Below, one piece after another: positions 1-11,818 of a stretch of 64,000 nt of DNA (position 1 is the stretch's first letter; every line of letters begins with the position of its first letter). Position numbers and translations under genes: made by a program. The stretch is taken from positions 1,984,501 to 2,048,500 of the forward strand of contig VCAZ01000025.1 of NCBI GenBank assembly GCA_005784505.1. Direction: 5' to 3'. The stretch is from Bagarius yarrelli. Taxonomy: Eukaryota > Chordata > Actinopteri > Siluriformes > Sisoridae. The notes beneath the pieces are model-generated. The model was not told the DNA's origin. It ran no database searches and worked only from the letters and a program-made list of their open reading frames with translations.

Positions 1-520
1 TTTTGTAGTAGCAGTAAAAAGACGAGGATGAGACGAAAGGTGAGGTGGGGTGAAGTGGGGTGAGCTGGGGGGGACAAACAGAATCTTAACAACTACTACT
101 AAACAGTAATCATTTTCGGAGCTATAAGAGTTTGATTTATTTTGCAAGCACAATCTGTCACATCGATACCGCAGACACTGAAGACGGTGTGTCCTTTTTC
201 TGTTTGCCATCATTAAAATGTCCTCATTTTTGGCAGGTGGGGGTGGGGGGGGGGGTGTTTAATGGAAAGAATTTAAAAATGAACTTTTATTTTGTTTTGA
301 CAATCAAACATTTTTATAAAATGCTTTTTTTTTAGGTTTATGTCCTCCTGGTACTTTTGTCCCTGTGGTGTGTTTTAGTTCTGGATGTGGCAATGATACG
401 GCAGAGGGTTTTTTTAATGAGGAAAAGAATGTCTTTGATTGTTTGTTATTATTACAAAATGTCGATAAAATGCTACATTTTATTTTACAATGTAAAAATT
501 GGCAAACTTAATAATACCTA

Positions 521-522
<2 letters not shown>
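1..522. other. Unique AT-rich stretch with G-rich patches
   Basis: No gene is seen. A G-rich patch at about 38-73 has runs GGGG, GGGG and a run of seven G, which could form a G-quadruplex. A second G tract lies at about 238-255. ORFs here are short and not protein-like. Confidence 0.5.

Positions 523-552
<30 letters not shown>
523..552. repeat. (GT)15 microsatellite
   Basis: Uninterrupted GT dinucleotides. A short plus-strand ORF crossing it reads as a Cys-Val run and is an artefact. Confidence 0.95.
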
Positions 553-555
<3 letters not shown>

Positions 556-711
556 TATGGATGTATATATTGATTCGGCATTTTTCATGTACTTTTAGAG
601 TGTGAATGGAAGTTACAGATTTATAGCAGAATATATTTGTTCTTTTTAATCAATAATTTATTCGCTTGTGTGCCTTTCATTTTTGCATTTGCCATGCTTC
701 TGTGGCACACA

Positions 712-739
712 TCACACACACACACACACACACACACAC
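712..739. repeat. (CA)n microsatellite
   Basis: CA dinucleotides with one AT interruption near the left end. Confidence 0.95.
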
Positions 740-1043
740 CAGAAGAAAAAGAAACATTAAAATAAATGCTGAGAACAGCAGACAAGTGCACAGCGGGTGA
801 AAGCCAGGGAGCTATTAACTAATTTAAAACATGGAGCGCTGCCTCCAGCCACCAGATCCAGCCTGCGGGGAGTCTCGCTCGAGAAGATTTTTTTGGGGCA
901 AACATTGGAGTGAATTTGGATGTAAAAATCTCTATGATCTTACTGGTGGACCAACTGCTGAGGATATTCACAGGGATAAAATCAGGCAGATGAGCTGAAT
1001 GGACCAATCTGGAGTCTGGAATCAGTACAGTTAAGAATTTTCC
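740..1043. other. Unique stretch with a short open frame, 832-999
   Basis: A plus-strand frame of about 55 codons runs from ATG at 832 to TGA near 999, within an opposite-strand frame of 78 codons (819-1055). I recognise neither. There is no domain, signal peptide or splice context to favour either, so no gene is called. Confidence 0.35.
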
Positions 1044-1232
1044 ATTTACATTCATGACATTTGGCAGACGTCCTTATCCAGAGCAACTTATATTTATCTT
1101 ATTTATACAGCTAAGCAAATAGAGGTTAAGGACCTTGCTCAGGGGCCCAGCAGTGGCAACTTCTTGGTGCTGTAAATCGAACCCCAATCTTCCAGTTATT
1201 AGTCCAACAGCTAATACTGAGCCCCTGTGGCA
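1044..1232 (-). repeat. SINE-A copy, degenerate head
   Basis: Reads on the minus strand. The tail complement (TTTGGCAGACGTCCTTATCC), the AGGGGCCCAGCAGTGGC core and the B-box complement ATCGAACCC are visible. SINE-A is the commonest repeat in this window: a tRNA-like head, a body with TGGGCCCCTGAGCAAGGCCC, and an L2-type tail. Confidence 0.9.
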
Positions 1233-1991
1233 TTAAGGTGTGGGACTGTTGGAAGTTTATGATAAAAAATTAAACGAATATAACAATAGATGTAGATTAA
1301 TTTCATTAATAAGACTGAGCATGGAGGGGTTTATAGATTAGTGATGCTAAAATTAAAAATTGTCATCATAAAAAAAAAAAAATTACTAAAATACTTGAAT
1401 TGCCACAGGATTCGTCTATAAAACTACTACCAGTGAGGACACATATAATTAAAAAAAAATGTCGGCTGAAAGCTTGTTGCAATTATGCAAAAAAAAATGG
1501 CAATCGAAAAAGTTCTGAAAAACGCTGAGTTAGCTTTTTTTTTTTTTTTTTGCAAAAACAAACTCACAAAAATATGCCTTTTATTTAATAAAACCAAGAA
1601 AAAATAACCAATTGTATAAATCTGTATAAATCACAGAGATTGGAAAGTTTTTGTAACTTTACCTTATAGATTCATCCCATTTTGAAAAAAAAGCTAAATG
1701 CTTCGATTGCTCTATTGGCTACCAGAGGGCCACCATGGGACTTTCTAGTAGCCTTACTATGTCCTATGTTAAGTGACCTAAATCTGATTTTTTTTTCCTC
1801 TAATGTGGTACAGATGAGATGTGACTGCAATCGTGTGGGAAGGAAAAAGTCACATGGATCGGATATCTGCATATGTGTGCGTATCAAAAAAAGATATTTA
1901 TAGCTTAGTGATCAATGCTACATTTATTCAGGCTGCAATAAAGCCTTTTTTTCCTCCTCCTAAAGAAAGCATTGTTTTTGACAACCTTCAA
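1233..1991. other. AT-rich unique DNA
   Basis: Contains A and T homopolymers near 1371 and 1536. Overlapping 71-83 codon frames on both strands at 1672-2072 have no recognisable content. Confidence 0.5.
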
Positions 1992-2150
1992 AGCAAAATA
2001 CTGAATCATTTTGTACCGGTCCATTTCGTCCATGGCTCATCATGCCATATTTTTTACTTCCTTTTCCGGTGATGATGTCAGCTGGGTCGTCAAAATCATC
2101 GGATACATTCACAAAATCGGGATTGGGCATCAAGCGCCGCAGTGTAAATG
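1992..2150 (+). repeat. R1 dispersed repeat, internally deleted copy
   Basis: Shares GCAAAATACTGAAT at its left end, CTTTTCCGGTGATGATG-like core sequence, and GCAGTGTAAATG at its right end with copies at 4735-4948 (opposite orientation) and 21940-22165. The middle part of the longer copies is missing here. The family looks like a non-autonomous DNA transposon, but I cannot assign it to a superfamily. Confidence 0.7.
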
Positions 2151-3264
2151 TGTCCGGTCTCCTCATTGTGTTCCTTGTTTATCTAACTGTTTTCCTATAT
2201 ATGTTGTGTATACCAAGGTTTATACTCCTGTGCTGCCTGGTCTAGATTTTTTCATATTACCCCCGTTGCCTGTTATGCTGATTTGTAGCCTCTGTTTCAT
2301 AGTATGACTTTTGTTTCTTTAGATTTTAACATACTGTCTCTTTATAATTGAATCCTTTTGACGTTTGCAGCCATTTAACGCTTTCGGAAATAGAAACAGT
2401 CAAGCTTTTTTTTGGAGTTTGTCCCACAGGGTGGGCAGACAGATATCCCAGGTGGGCAATTTTTGGGGGTGGGGTTGAGGAGATAGCTACTCTGTAAAAA
2501 AATTCCACTAATTAAATGATGGAATAGCAAAAATATTGTTGTACTTATGTTCTTGCTTGAGGTTTGGTTAAAAAGACAAACTATATTAAGTTAATATAAG
2601 AACAAATATGTTTTCTTCTATCAAATCAAAAATCATACAAAAGAAAATAAAAACGTATTTTTATACCGCTGTCTATACCGAATTTTGTTTCGGTGGGCAT
2701 GACAGATGTTTAGTGGGCTCAGCTTACCCCTGCTCATGCCTAGAGCCACACCTGAATCTACATGGCATACATGTTATTTTGGATGTAATATATAGTACTT
2801 GGTATTCAGTCTAATACTTTTGTACAGAAGATAAAATATAATAGGATCTTTTCAGACACATTTTGTAAAAAAAAAAAAAAAAAAAAAAAAACACCAAAGG
2901 GATACTTTTGCAAAAATGACATAATGCCGTTTTTCTACTTATTCGAATGGAACAGGAAATTGGAAAGATATTTTTAAGAACAAATGTATTTACTAACATG
3001 TATTGCATGTGATATTTTCTCAGATTCTATCATATTTGGTTATTATAAGATGAAAGAGTAACTGTGAGGAAAGATAGACTGACAGAAATGAGTTTCAGAC
3101 GGCACTTTGAAAATATTAATAGTCTGTGACTAAATGTGAAATCATGACAGCATAACAACTCTGCTCAAGACATCATAATAAAGTTCCAAACTGCACCGAA
3201 TATACAGCTGTTAACCGTAACACCGTGCATCATTTCATACTCATCACTCTTTCATTCATCTACA
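2151..3264. other. Unique DNA with poly-A and a repeat fragment
   Basis: Holds a run of 25 A at 2867-2891. At about 2690-2775 there is a fragment (GTGGGCTCAGC, CATGCCTAGAGCC) that recurs at 43875-43940. No gene is seen. Confidence 0.5.
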
Positions 3265-3400
3265 TTTACACCATTGGGCAGGCAGCTCTCATCCAGAGCG
3301 AATTATTATTTATACACATGAGGCCTTGGGACTCACGGGCTGACATGCTGGGACTTACATGCAGTAGAGGCAGCGGTGCAGGATTTTAAATAGCAGGCTC
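3265..3400 (-). repeat. SINE-A-like fragment, highly diverged
   Basis: CATCTACATTTACACCATTGG and CATCCAGAGCGA match the complement of the SINE-A tail. The remainder is badly decayed. Confidence 0.6.
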
Positions 3401-3580
3401 GCATTCTTTAACAACATTAATGATACACTCGCGTTTAATGCGCTTAATTAATATTTGAAACCTTTTAAGTTAATGTTAATTTATTGAGGGTTATATTTTA
3501 AGAATAGACTCAAAGAATTAAAAGAAAAGGGGGAAGTGTAGAAATGAAAGGAAAATCTAAAGGGAAAGTGTAGAAATTAG

Positions 3581-3755
3581 TGGGAAGTGGTGGCTCAGTG
3601 GTTAAGGTGTTGGTCTGATACCTGGAAGAGCATGGTTCGATTTCCAGCACCACCAAGCCATCACCTAGGTCCTTAACCCCAATTGCTCAGTTGTATAAGA
3701 GATAAAGGTAAGTTGCTTTGGATAAGGGTGTCTGCCAAATGCTGTAAATCTAATC
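3581..3755 (+). repeat. SINE-A copy
   Basis: Head GTGGCTCAGTGGTTAAGGTG, a B-box-like GGTTCGATTTCC, a short body and tail GTCTGCCAAATGCTGTAAAT. The 40 bases before the head (GGAAAATCTAAAGGGAAAG onward) also occur before the copy at 6708. Confidence 0.95.
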
Positions 3756-3785
3756 TAAAGGATGATTTTGGAGCTCCCAACAAGA

Positions 3786-3940
3786 TCTGTGGAAGTGCTA
3801 GCGAAATGATTTAGGTGTTAAACTGTTAATTGGAATATTACCACCAAGTTGTCACTGCTGGGCCCCTGGGCCCCTGAGCAAGGCCCTTAAACACTAATTG
3901 CTCAGGTGAGTGAGTCTGTTAAAACGCCGTAAATGTACTG
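3786..3940 (+). repeat. SINE-A copy, degenerate
   Basis: Retains TTAATTGGAA, CACTGCTGGGCCCCTG (the GGGCCCCTG unit is doubled) and a weak tail. It lies directly after the preceding copy in the same orientation. Confidence 0.8.
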
Positions 3941-4734
3941 TAGGGGGCCCAAACTCATATTCTTTCATAGGGCTCCAAATTGCTATAGGCGCCCCTGGCT
4001 GCATTCCCGAAAACGAATTAGCCTCAGCTTTATATTAAAACAGGAGAAAAAAAAATGATTCGTTTTACATGTTCAATCATTTATCCTGTAGATATGAAAA
4101 CCTCGTGATGAAACCGCGTTCTTATTATGAGGGACATATAAAACGTTCCGTGTAACACTTAAACATGCTCGCAGCGAAAACGTGACGCAACCAGAAGCCC
4201 AATTATTCAGTCCCTATTCAATTCTCGGATTTAATTGGTTTTTAGTCGCAATGTTGATTTTTTTTTTTTTTGCAATTTCTGGTTAGAAATTGTTCTGATT
4301 CACTTTATCCAACTATAAACTGGTTGCTGCTCCAAATATAGTGATGAGCTCAGTGCTTAATTTTTGTTGTTCCCTCATTCCTTTCCTCAGGTTAACTGAT
4401 GAGACGAGAGCCTCAGTTGCTGGGAATGAAACATTAAGTGTTCTAAAGGAAGTACCTTTGGGACCAGCACAGGATTATTACGGCACTTCAGTCTAACTGC
4501 CTGTTGATCTCAAATGGACTTTGATGTGATGTATGTTTAGTACCTTGTGTCTGTGATGGGGATAAAAGTGAAAATACACTTTCAAAGAGCAAAGCATTCC
4601 TTTATTGTGACTGAAACTGGAGGTTTCTTAAAGACAGTAATCTAAACTTAAAATATGTGAAAGTAAATAACCCATAAAAAATCTGATCATTCTGGAGTTA
4701 CAGTATTTTTACATGCCACTGGGGCATCTCTCAG
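3941..4734. other. Unique DNA
   Basis: Starts with a short fish-type repeat scrap (GGGGGCCCAAACTCATATTC to about 4000). The rest is AT-rich and unrecognised, with no gene. Confidence 0.5.
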
Positions 4735-4948
4735 GCTGCATTTACACTGCAGATCTTGATGCCAAATTCCAATATTGTGACTATATTTGATGACTTCATC
4801 GCTTACATCATCTTTTAAAACTGACCCGTATCTGATATCTGCATTTACACTATACACGGCAAAACAACCCAATGTAGACATACTGACCGGAAAAGAAAGT
4901 AAAAACAAAGCGATAATCATTGGACGCAATGGACGAAGACAAAATTAT
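4735..4948 (-). repeat. R1 dispersed repeat
   Basis: Reverse complement of the copy at 21940-22165: both carry the core ACATTGGGTTGTTTTGCCGT (as complement here) and the end motif TGCATTTACACTGCAGATC. The two ORFs of 65-80 codons inside it are antiparallel shadows of the repeat, not genes. Confidence 0.85.
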
Positions 4949-5585
4949 TTTTTAGTATTTTTACACCCAGCAGGGTCCTGCTGACCCTGACAGCCCACCA
5001 ATGGTAGAAATACTCTTCATGACACACTTTATTTTTTATTGCCTACTGTATAACCAAAAATATCCCAAGACATTTAAAATTGTAGAATTTACAATAAATT
5101 CGGGTTTAAAATACCTTCCCTTATTTTTAAAAACCAAAGAACTAAATGAATTTCAGGTATTTCTTCATTTTTTTCTGAAGTGATATCTGGCAACTACTGT
5201 ATGCATTGCTGGCGCTTAAACTGAGAGTAATTTAAAAAAGCACATTACTGTAGGTGATGCAAACACGATGATCATCAAGACCTGGTCTGTGAGAAACCTT
5301 ATCAACTCTGTCTATTCAAAAACAGGAGCATAATAGTACTGTTACAGGGAGAGCTGTAGATTAAAGAATAAAACAAAACACACAAACACTGGCTATGAAG
5401 AGGACTATGCTGTTTCTTCAGTTTTAGTGGTTAATCTATGAAAAAGTCAGTATAAATTATTATCTACTGTAAATATCACAATGCTTAATAATAAAAGATG
5501 ATTGCATTGTCACGAGTAGGATTGGTAACAGAAAACAAATCACAGAACCAGAAACCAAGAAACTAGCAACACAAAGCTAAAAAAT
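4949..5585. other. Unique AT-rich DNA
   Basis: No gene is seen. The last 70 bases (ACAGAAAACAAATCACAGAA) resemble the arm of a common fish repeat also seen at 61860-62050, and they lead into the minisatellite. Confidence 0.45.
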
Positions 5586-6212
5586 ATGGACATAGTCACA
5601 GAACATAGAAAATGATCATGAAAATAGAACATTGACATAGAAAATGATCATGACTTAGAACATGGACTAAACATGGACATGGAACAAGGACATAGAACAT
5701 GAACATAGGGCATGAACACAGAACATGGGCATAAACATGGAAATGAACATGAAACATGACATAGAACATGGGAATAGAGAATGAACATGGACATAGAACA
5801 TGAAAAATGAAAATAAAACATGGACATAGAAAATGAATATGGACATAGATCATGGACACAGAACATGGACATAGACATAGAACATAGACATAGATCATGG
5901 ACACAGAACATGGACATAGACATAGAATAGAAACATAAACATGGAACATGCCATAGAACATGGGAATAGAGAATGAACATGGACATAGAACATGGACATG
6001 AACATGAACATAGAACATGAACATAGCACATGGACACAGAACGTGGACATGGACAAAGAACAAGGAAATAGAAAATGGTCATGAACATAGAACATGAACA
6101 TAGAACATGGACACAGAACGTGGACATAAACATTAAACATGGACCATGCCATAGAACATGGGAATAGAGAATGAACATGGACATAGAACATGAACTAAAA
6201 ACACAGACATAG
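5586..6212. repeat. Minisatellite built on GAACATGGACATA units
   Basis: About 630 bases of short, variable units of the type AACATGGACATAG. On top of these, the block ATAGAACATGGGAATAGAG recurs at 5761, 5953 and 6151, giving a higher-order period of about 192-198 bp. Three long minus-strand ORFs (up to 189 codons, Cys/Pro/Ser/Met-rich) are read-through of the array. Confidence 0.95.
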
Positions 6213-6707
6213 TACATGGGCTTATGGGCTTCTATACTAAGTGAATCCAGACATTTTCATGGACATTCCCAGACTCATGAGTTGCTCTGGTGAAGAAATC
6301 AAGATCTGTTACTGAATTATTTATTTCTTTAGCTGCACTTGACAGGCTTCTAACCTGGTCTCAGATTTTTTTATTTTTTGTCAAGCTGTGTCAAAGAACC
6401 TTATGTTAGATTTCTCATCAAACATTAACATTGAACAAAAAGACAACTGGCTGTCATCCTTTAAGTTTAGGAAATGTCCTTATATGAAACTCCATAGAGA
6501 CCGTAACACCTCTCCGTTCCATTTAACGGCTTAAAAATACTCCAGCATTAACACTAAAACATGTGACAGTAATGTGCTTTACGGTGAAGATTTACTTTAT
6601 CTCGCTTCTTGCCACAAAAGGCAACGTTTAAAACGTTAAACGTTTTTTTTCCACTAATATTAAAAATTGATAGAAAATCTAATGGGAAAGTGTTAGAAAT
6701 AAGTGGG
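6213..6707. other. Unique DNA
   Basis: No gene is seen. The last 40 bases (GAAAATCTAATGGGAAAG onward) match the sequence in front of the SINE-A at 3581. Confidence 0.5.
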
Positions 6708-6888
6708 AAGTGGTAGCTCAGTGGTAAAAGTGTTAAACTGCTAACTGGAAGATTGTGAGTTCAAGTCCCAGTATTGCCACGTTATTACCGCTGGGCCCCT
6801 GAGCAAGGCCCTATATTGCTCTAAATAAAATAAATAGAAGTTGCTCTGGATAAGGGCTTCTGCCAAAATGCTGTAAATGTAAATTATT
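6708..6888 (+). repeat. SINE-A copy
   Basis: Head AGTGGTAGCTCAGTGG, B-box-like GAGTTCAAGTCCC, core GCTGGGCCCCTGAGCAAGGC, and tail CTGCCAAAATGCTGTAAATG followed by an (AAAT)n run to about 6910. Confidence 0.95.
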
Positions 6889-7068
6889 TAAATAAATAAA
6901 TAAATAAATGAGTGGTGGCTTATCCATATCTGTGCTTAAGTGTTTAAATTGCACAGACAAACAAGTGTGGGCTTGTGGCAACGAGGCGGGCGATTAAAAA
7001 TGCCTGCATGACTTCAATAACCACAGCTTGAATAGCACTTAGTAACGGAGCGTCGATGAGGGAGCAGG

Positions 7069-7071
<3 letters not shown>

Positions 7072-7128
<57 letters not shown>
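7072..7128. repeat. (GA)n microsatellite
   Basis: About 28 uninterrupted GA units. ORFs crossing it read as Arg-Glu or Leu-Ser runs. Confidence 0.97.
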
Positions 7129-7129
<1 letters not shown>

Positions 7130-7217
7130 ACTCTCCACTCTTCTAACAAATGAAATGAACTCTGGGTCTCAGTTTGCAGCACAGCGATTTGAGGCTAGCA
7201 TTTTTTCAGGGTTAATG

Positions 7218-7236
7218 CCCCCCCCCCCCCCCCCCC
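7218..7236. repeat. Poly-C run
   Basis: Nineteen consecutive C. This is also a place where assembly length errors are likely. Confidence 0.95.
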
Positions 7237-7770
7237 GTCACTTTCACTCGACTCGAAGGAGGATAGCAGCATCCATTAGCTTCTTCTCTCTCTCCCCCCG
7301 CCCTCCCCTCCACCCCGTACCCCCGAAGTCACAGCAAGTAACTGCAAAAAAGTTAAGGTGGATAATCACCGCTCGGTACCTGCGGATTTGCTGAGAAAAA
7401 GCTTTTCGTTTCAGAACTGCCCCTGTCTTTATTACAAGCCATAAAACAAGGAGTTGCCTCGTAAAGTGTCTTCATATCTCTATATAGCTTTCTGTAAAAA
7501 CCTGTCTCTTGATGGGATATCAATCTAACATGAGCTATTGGGGACAAGCCCCTGAGGTCGATGTGCTGACAGATGGCCGGTAATATTCCCATCAAACGAC
7601 CAGACAGCACACCGTTAAGCCTCGTAATAAAGTGAACCGTTTTAGGGGTTTAGTCTTTTTATATAATTACTAAGTGTGGGCTATATTAATTATTTTTTTT
7701 TGCTTTTTGTAATTTACCATCTTAAAAAAATATGTGATTTAATCAGTGAAAGTTTATATTTGATATATAT

Positions 7771-8020
7771 TCAACTTCCTTGTCACTGTGCGAGGTACGT
7801 GTACAGAGCTAATGAAATGCAGTGTTTTTCGCATATCCCATCTTAGTAAGTTGGGGGTCAGAGCGCAGGGTCAGCTATAATACAGCGCCCCTGGAGCAGG
7901 AAGGGTTAAGGGTCTTGCTCAAGGACCCAACAGTGGTTGGCTTGCCGGTGGTGGGGCTTGAACCCCGGTGTTTCTGGTCTTCAGATTAACAACTCAGCAC
8001 CTTAACCACCCTGCCCCACC
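7771..8020 (-). repeat. SINE-C copy, full length
   Basis: On the minus strand: head GGTGGTTAAGGTGCTGAG, B box GGTTCAAGCCCC, body CCACTGTTGGGTCCTTGAGC, then CTTACTAAGATGGGATATGC and a tail ending in CTCGCACAGTGACAAGG. It is closely matched by 17794-18030 and, in shortened form, by 60556-60722. Confidence 0.9.
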
Positions 8021-8642
8021 AAGTTAAAGCACAGGCAAACTAACACTGGACTGTGTGTTTACACCAGAATATTTTCACACAGAATATTTTAGTGCCATTT
8101 CAAATAATCCAGTAAACTAATGTTAGCTATTGTATATACTGTCAGCATACATATTTTATATAAAGCATCTTAGAAAAGTCTCGATTTGCCATGACAGACA
8201 TCAAGACACCCTAACGAGTGAGACCATGTCAGACACTCAGTGAAGACAGTTACATATTGTTATAAAGCCCAAGCATGTAATTAATAATTGGTAAATATTT
8301 TAGGAAAGGTTTCGATTTAGGGCCCTATTTATACATTTACAAGATTATGATCTAAATAAAAATTGTGCTTTTCTATTTCTGTCCCTATTTTTTATGTTAA
8401 AATATCAAATTATCTTCTTATAATTTCTAAAAAAAAATGTCTAATCCAGTCATTTTTTTATAATTTGTCCAGTCAAATCACCTCTTATTTTTACTTTTTA
8501 AAAACCAAAGTGTCCAATCAATTCATGTCCATTTTTTCAATCATACAATTTTCTACATTTTTTAATTTAAAGTATAAAATAAAATTTAGTTTAGACTTAG
8601 TTATTTAATAGGGAATTTAATTCAATACACACTTTTAAATTT
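8021..8642. other. Very AT-rich unique DNA
   Basis: No gene is seen. An 81-codon frame at 8363-8608 is Phe/Ile/Ser/Lys-rich, as AT-rich DNA gives by chance. Confidence 0.5.
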
Positions 8643-8838
8643 TGTATGTTAGGTTGATTCTAAATCGCCTATAGGAGTAACTATGAGTGTGTGTGTGGCC
8701 CTGTGATGGACTGGTTGACCTGTCCAGGGTGTCCCCCTCCTGCCTTTCACCATTTCAGACACGGCTTGGTTAGACTCCAGTAGATCCCTGTGACCCCGAA
8801 TTAGAGAATATGCAAATATAAAAGATGAATGAATGAAA
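8643..8838 (+). repeat. SINE-B 3' part
   Basis: Truncated at its 5' end. Retains GTATGTTAGGTTGATTCTAA, GACCTGTCCAGGGTG, TGTGACCCCGAATTAGAGAA and a GAATGAATGAA tail. SINE-B matches the Mermaid-type fish SINE layout. Confidence 0.9.
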
Positions 8839-9164
8839 TCAAGTCATTTTATTATATTTTTCAAAATTAATAAATTGAATTCCTATTTTATTTTAAAAAA
8901 TCAGTAACCAATCAGTACATGTACTTATCGTTATTTTACAATATATTAACCATCTAATCTTATTTATTGCATGGCTTTGGTGTTTGTTGCTGTTTAAACT
9001 TTGGGGGTTTGTTTACAATTGCTGAATTGCAAATTAAACTTTGGGTCAATCAAATTAACGGTTACTAGTTTATTTGGAATATTAACCCCACCTCTGTAAT
9101 CGACCTAATTGTGTTGATTGCTGTTTAAATGCGCTGTCTTTGGGTTGCATCAAAAATACGGAAG
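8839..9164. other. AT-rich unique DNA
   Basis: No gene or repeat is recognised. Confidence 0.5.
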
Positions 9165-9432
9165 TTAAAGGAATATTTCACCCAAGAATGATAATTCTGT
9201 CGAAAATTACTGTTGACTCTGTGTGTGTGTTGCAAACCTGTGTAAGACTTTTTTTCATCTTCAAAACACGATTTAGGATATTTTTGTAAAAATCTGCAGG
9301 TTTTTTGCATCTCCAATAGACAGCAAGGTACCTACCATGTTCAAGCCCCAGTAAAGTATCAAGATGATCAACAAAGTAGCCATGTGACATCAGTAGTTCA
9401 ACTGGAATATTCCAAAGCTACAAGAATATTAT
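9165..9432 (+). mobile_element. Non-autonomous DNA transposon fragment with a TTAA edge
   Basis: Begins TTAAAGGAATATTTCACCC and continues with CTGTAAGACTT-like, TCTTCAAAACACGATTTAGG, ATAGACAGCAA and CATGTGACATCAGTAGTTCA blocks. I know this order from a very common otophysan repeat whose end reads TTAAAGGGATAGTTCACCC. The TTAA edge suggests a TTAA-target superfamily. The right end is not defined. Confidence 0.7.
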
Positions 9433-11818
9433 TTGGGGGAAAAAATAAATAAATAAATAATGATTTTATTCTACATTTTCGTCTCTACTGTGTCTCCTGT
9501 GGACATATTTTTCTTTTTAACTCAAAAGATTTAACAACTATGCGAAAAGAGAAAAACATGGCACTTAAAAAATAGTATACAGTAAAAAGACTAGAGTTTA
9601 TTTAACTTTTAATGGTTTCCAAATTGATGTTTAGCACATTTTTCTGAGTTTACCATAAAAAATGTCACCAATAAATTTTGGCCATTTTTACTTTAGTACC
9701 TTTAGTATTTTCCCCTTTTTTTGACACTTTTTTTGTAGTACAAAAAAGTTTTAGTTGTGAATCAGACATGGTTACTTGGTTATGCTAACATCAAAAAAAA
9801 TATAAACAGCTTACCCACGAGGTCACATTTAGCTCTAGCAGCGTGAAGGAAAAGCGCTGGATGTAATTTAGAGTGATTTTTTTTTTTTATTTCTATTATT
9901 AGTATTCTTATTTACATGATGCAAAGCACTCGGCTTTAATATTCCTGACTGTGGGTGTTTTGTAATAAATAAAATATAGATGTATAAGAAAAAACAGACA
10001 AACGCTTAGCTTTTTATTGAAATCTGAAACATAATAGTATTAAACGCATCCAGACAGAAACGAGCAATGCTTCCTGATGCCGACACTGCCCTCGGGGGCT
10101 TCGCTTAAGTATTTATTTGACTTATATTAATGTTTTAATGTTTATCTCACTGTCTGTCGGAGCTTAGCGGAGAAATCTGACTGCAATAAAGCAGGAGCGC
10201 TCCCACATTGCCGATGCTCCAGGATGTTTTATCAGTACGCTTTGTCTCTACAATATTTAACGGATAAATGGATCATTCCATCAAAGTCTTATTTTACTGT
10301 CAGGCGCTCAGACAAGCCACATTTCACATAAATACATTTGCTCATCTGCTTCATAAGAATCAGTGAAATATTTGATCGTCGGGCTTCTCCATGCAGGAAA
10401 GCATAGTGAAAGGGGGGGGGGGGGGGTAGAGATGAGTAATTGAGTGGGTGGTGCATAACTGGTGCTATGAAACCGGCTAAAGACGTCCAAATGGTTTGAA
10501 AATGACAGCCTGTTATCAGGTAATATCTCAACCCACGATAGGCTTCTGATATTTCTTTATTCTTTAATTCTATAGCTTTTAGTGTTGAAGGACGAGAAAC
10601 CCAAGAAGAATTTGACATCTTAGCAGGGTGAGGGAAAAAAAATGAAGGGTCGTGCTTACAGTAGATATTAAAGACAATCTGTATTTGAGGTCTGCTTTCA
10701 CATACAACATGTTTTTTTTTTATTCTGTTGGAAAAGAACACTGTTTTCCCTTAGGGGTTCTTTAGGGTGCTTAAACCAGTGTTGGATTTGTTAAAAAAAA
10801 AAAAAAATGTATGTTATAATCACTAATGACTTCTCACACATGGTAAATGAATTACATCATTATAACAGTAACTAATTATAATGGAAAGTAACTCTTGTAA
10901 GAATATATCAAATGTAACATGGATGTCCCTAATATTAAATCGATTATATGAATGACATGGACACTAAATAGAGTAAATTATTATTCTAAAACACTGTACT
11001 CTAATCGACACTATTTTAATGTTGTGATGTCATGTGACGATGTGAGGTGATTTGTTATATCAGAATTACTCATCACTGATGTAAAAAGGCTTTTTATCTC
11101 TGTTCATAAGTTACAAATCTTGTTTTTCAGCTCATCGAGGGAAAACTAATGTTTATACTTCCAGATTGTAAAAGTGAACTTTTAACTTGTTGGACTTACC
11201 ATCATTCTAAACCCTATAGTATGTCCAAATGTTATTCATACTACCTGTAACCATACTATAGAACATACTTTTTAAAAGGTCAAGCAAGTATGTACTGGGT
11301 CTGAGAGGGTATGAAAATCACTTCAGTGAACTTCAGTATCACCGCATTGTATTGTCAGTAACGGTAACGACGTTGTAACAGGGGAAAAAAATAATTTGCT
11401 TTATTACTTGTTACTCAAAAAATGAACCCCATTATTAATGCTGTTTATTTATGACGCCATTGTTCTCTTAAGACACATTAAGGGTCAAGAGAATTGGAGT
11501 ATGCTGTGAGGTAACATTCCGCTTCTGTAAACTTTTTACTTTGGGTTTTTGGGTTGAACTTTTAATTTGTAGGTATAAGTTGGTCATTTGAGCTGTGAGG
11601 TACAAACTGAGCCAAAGGGCAAAGCTGTAGAGCTGAGCGGAGAAAACAATGTGTTCTGAAAAAAACAAAAAGATAAAGAAAACTTTTCCGGATGTAATGC
11701 GAAAACTGTGTTAAGCAACTAAGGCTGAGAAAACTTAAGTGTGATTTCGGGCCGATTTCCATAAGTTGTATGACTCTTTTTTGCGTCAGGTAGACTTTCA
11801 GCTTTGTAATTTGTCATG
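9433..11818. other. Mostly unique DNA
   Basis: Holds an (AAAT)n run at about 9445-9460, a 15-G run at 10412-10426, and a fragment at about 11170-11330 with repeated AGTATG-type motifs (ACTATAGAACATACTT) seen in many fish repeats. A 150-codon minus-strand frame (10289-10741) has no domain, crosses the G run and has no splice context, so I do not call it a gene. Confidence 0.5.

Larger units (their letters stand above)
6889..7770. other. Unique DNA with simple repeats
   Basis: Between the simple repeats the sequence is moderately GC-rich with CpGs (about 7240-7620). An 85-codon minus-strand frame at 7353-7610 and a 112-codon plus-strand frame crossing the GA run are not recognised and are treated as chance. 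Confidence 0.45.

Noticed and set aside
5596..6217. Three long minus-strand ORFs (98-189 codons), Cys/Pro/Ser/Met-rich
   Set aside because: They are open only because the minisatellite unit lacks stops in those frames. The repeats are imperfect at the DNA level without codon-level conservation, and three overlapping frames are open at once.
10289..10741. 150-codon minus-strand ORF
   Set aside because: No recognisable domain, it crosses a homopolymer, and it has no promoter or splice context. This length can arise by chance in a 64-kb window.
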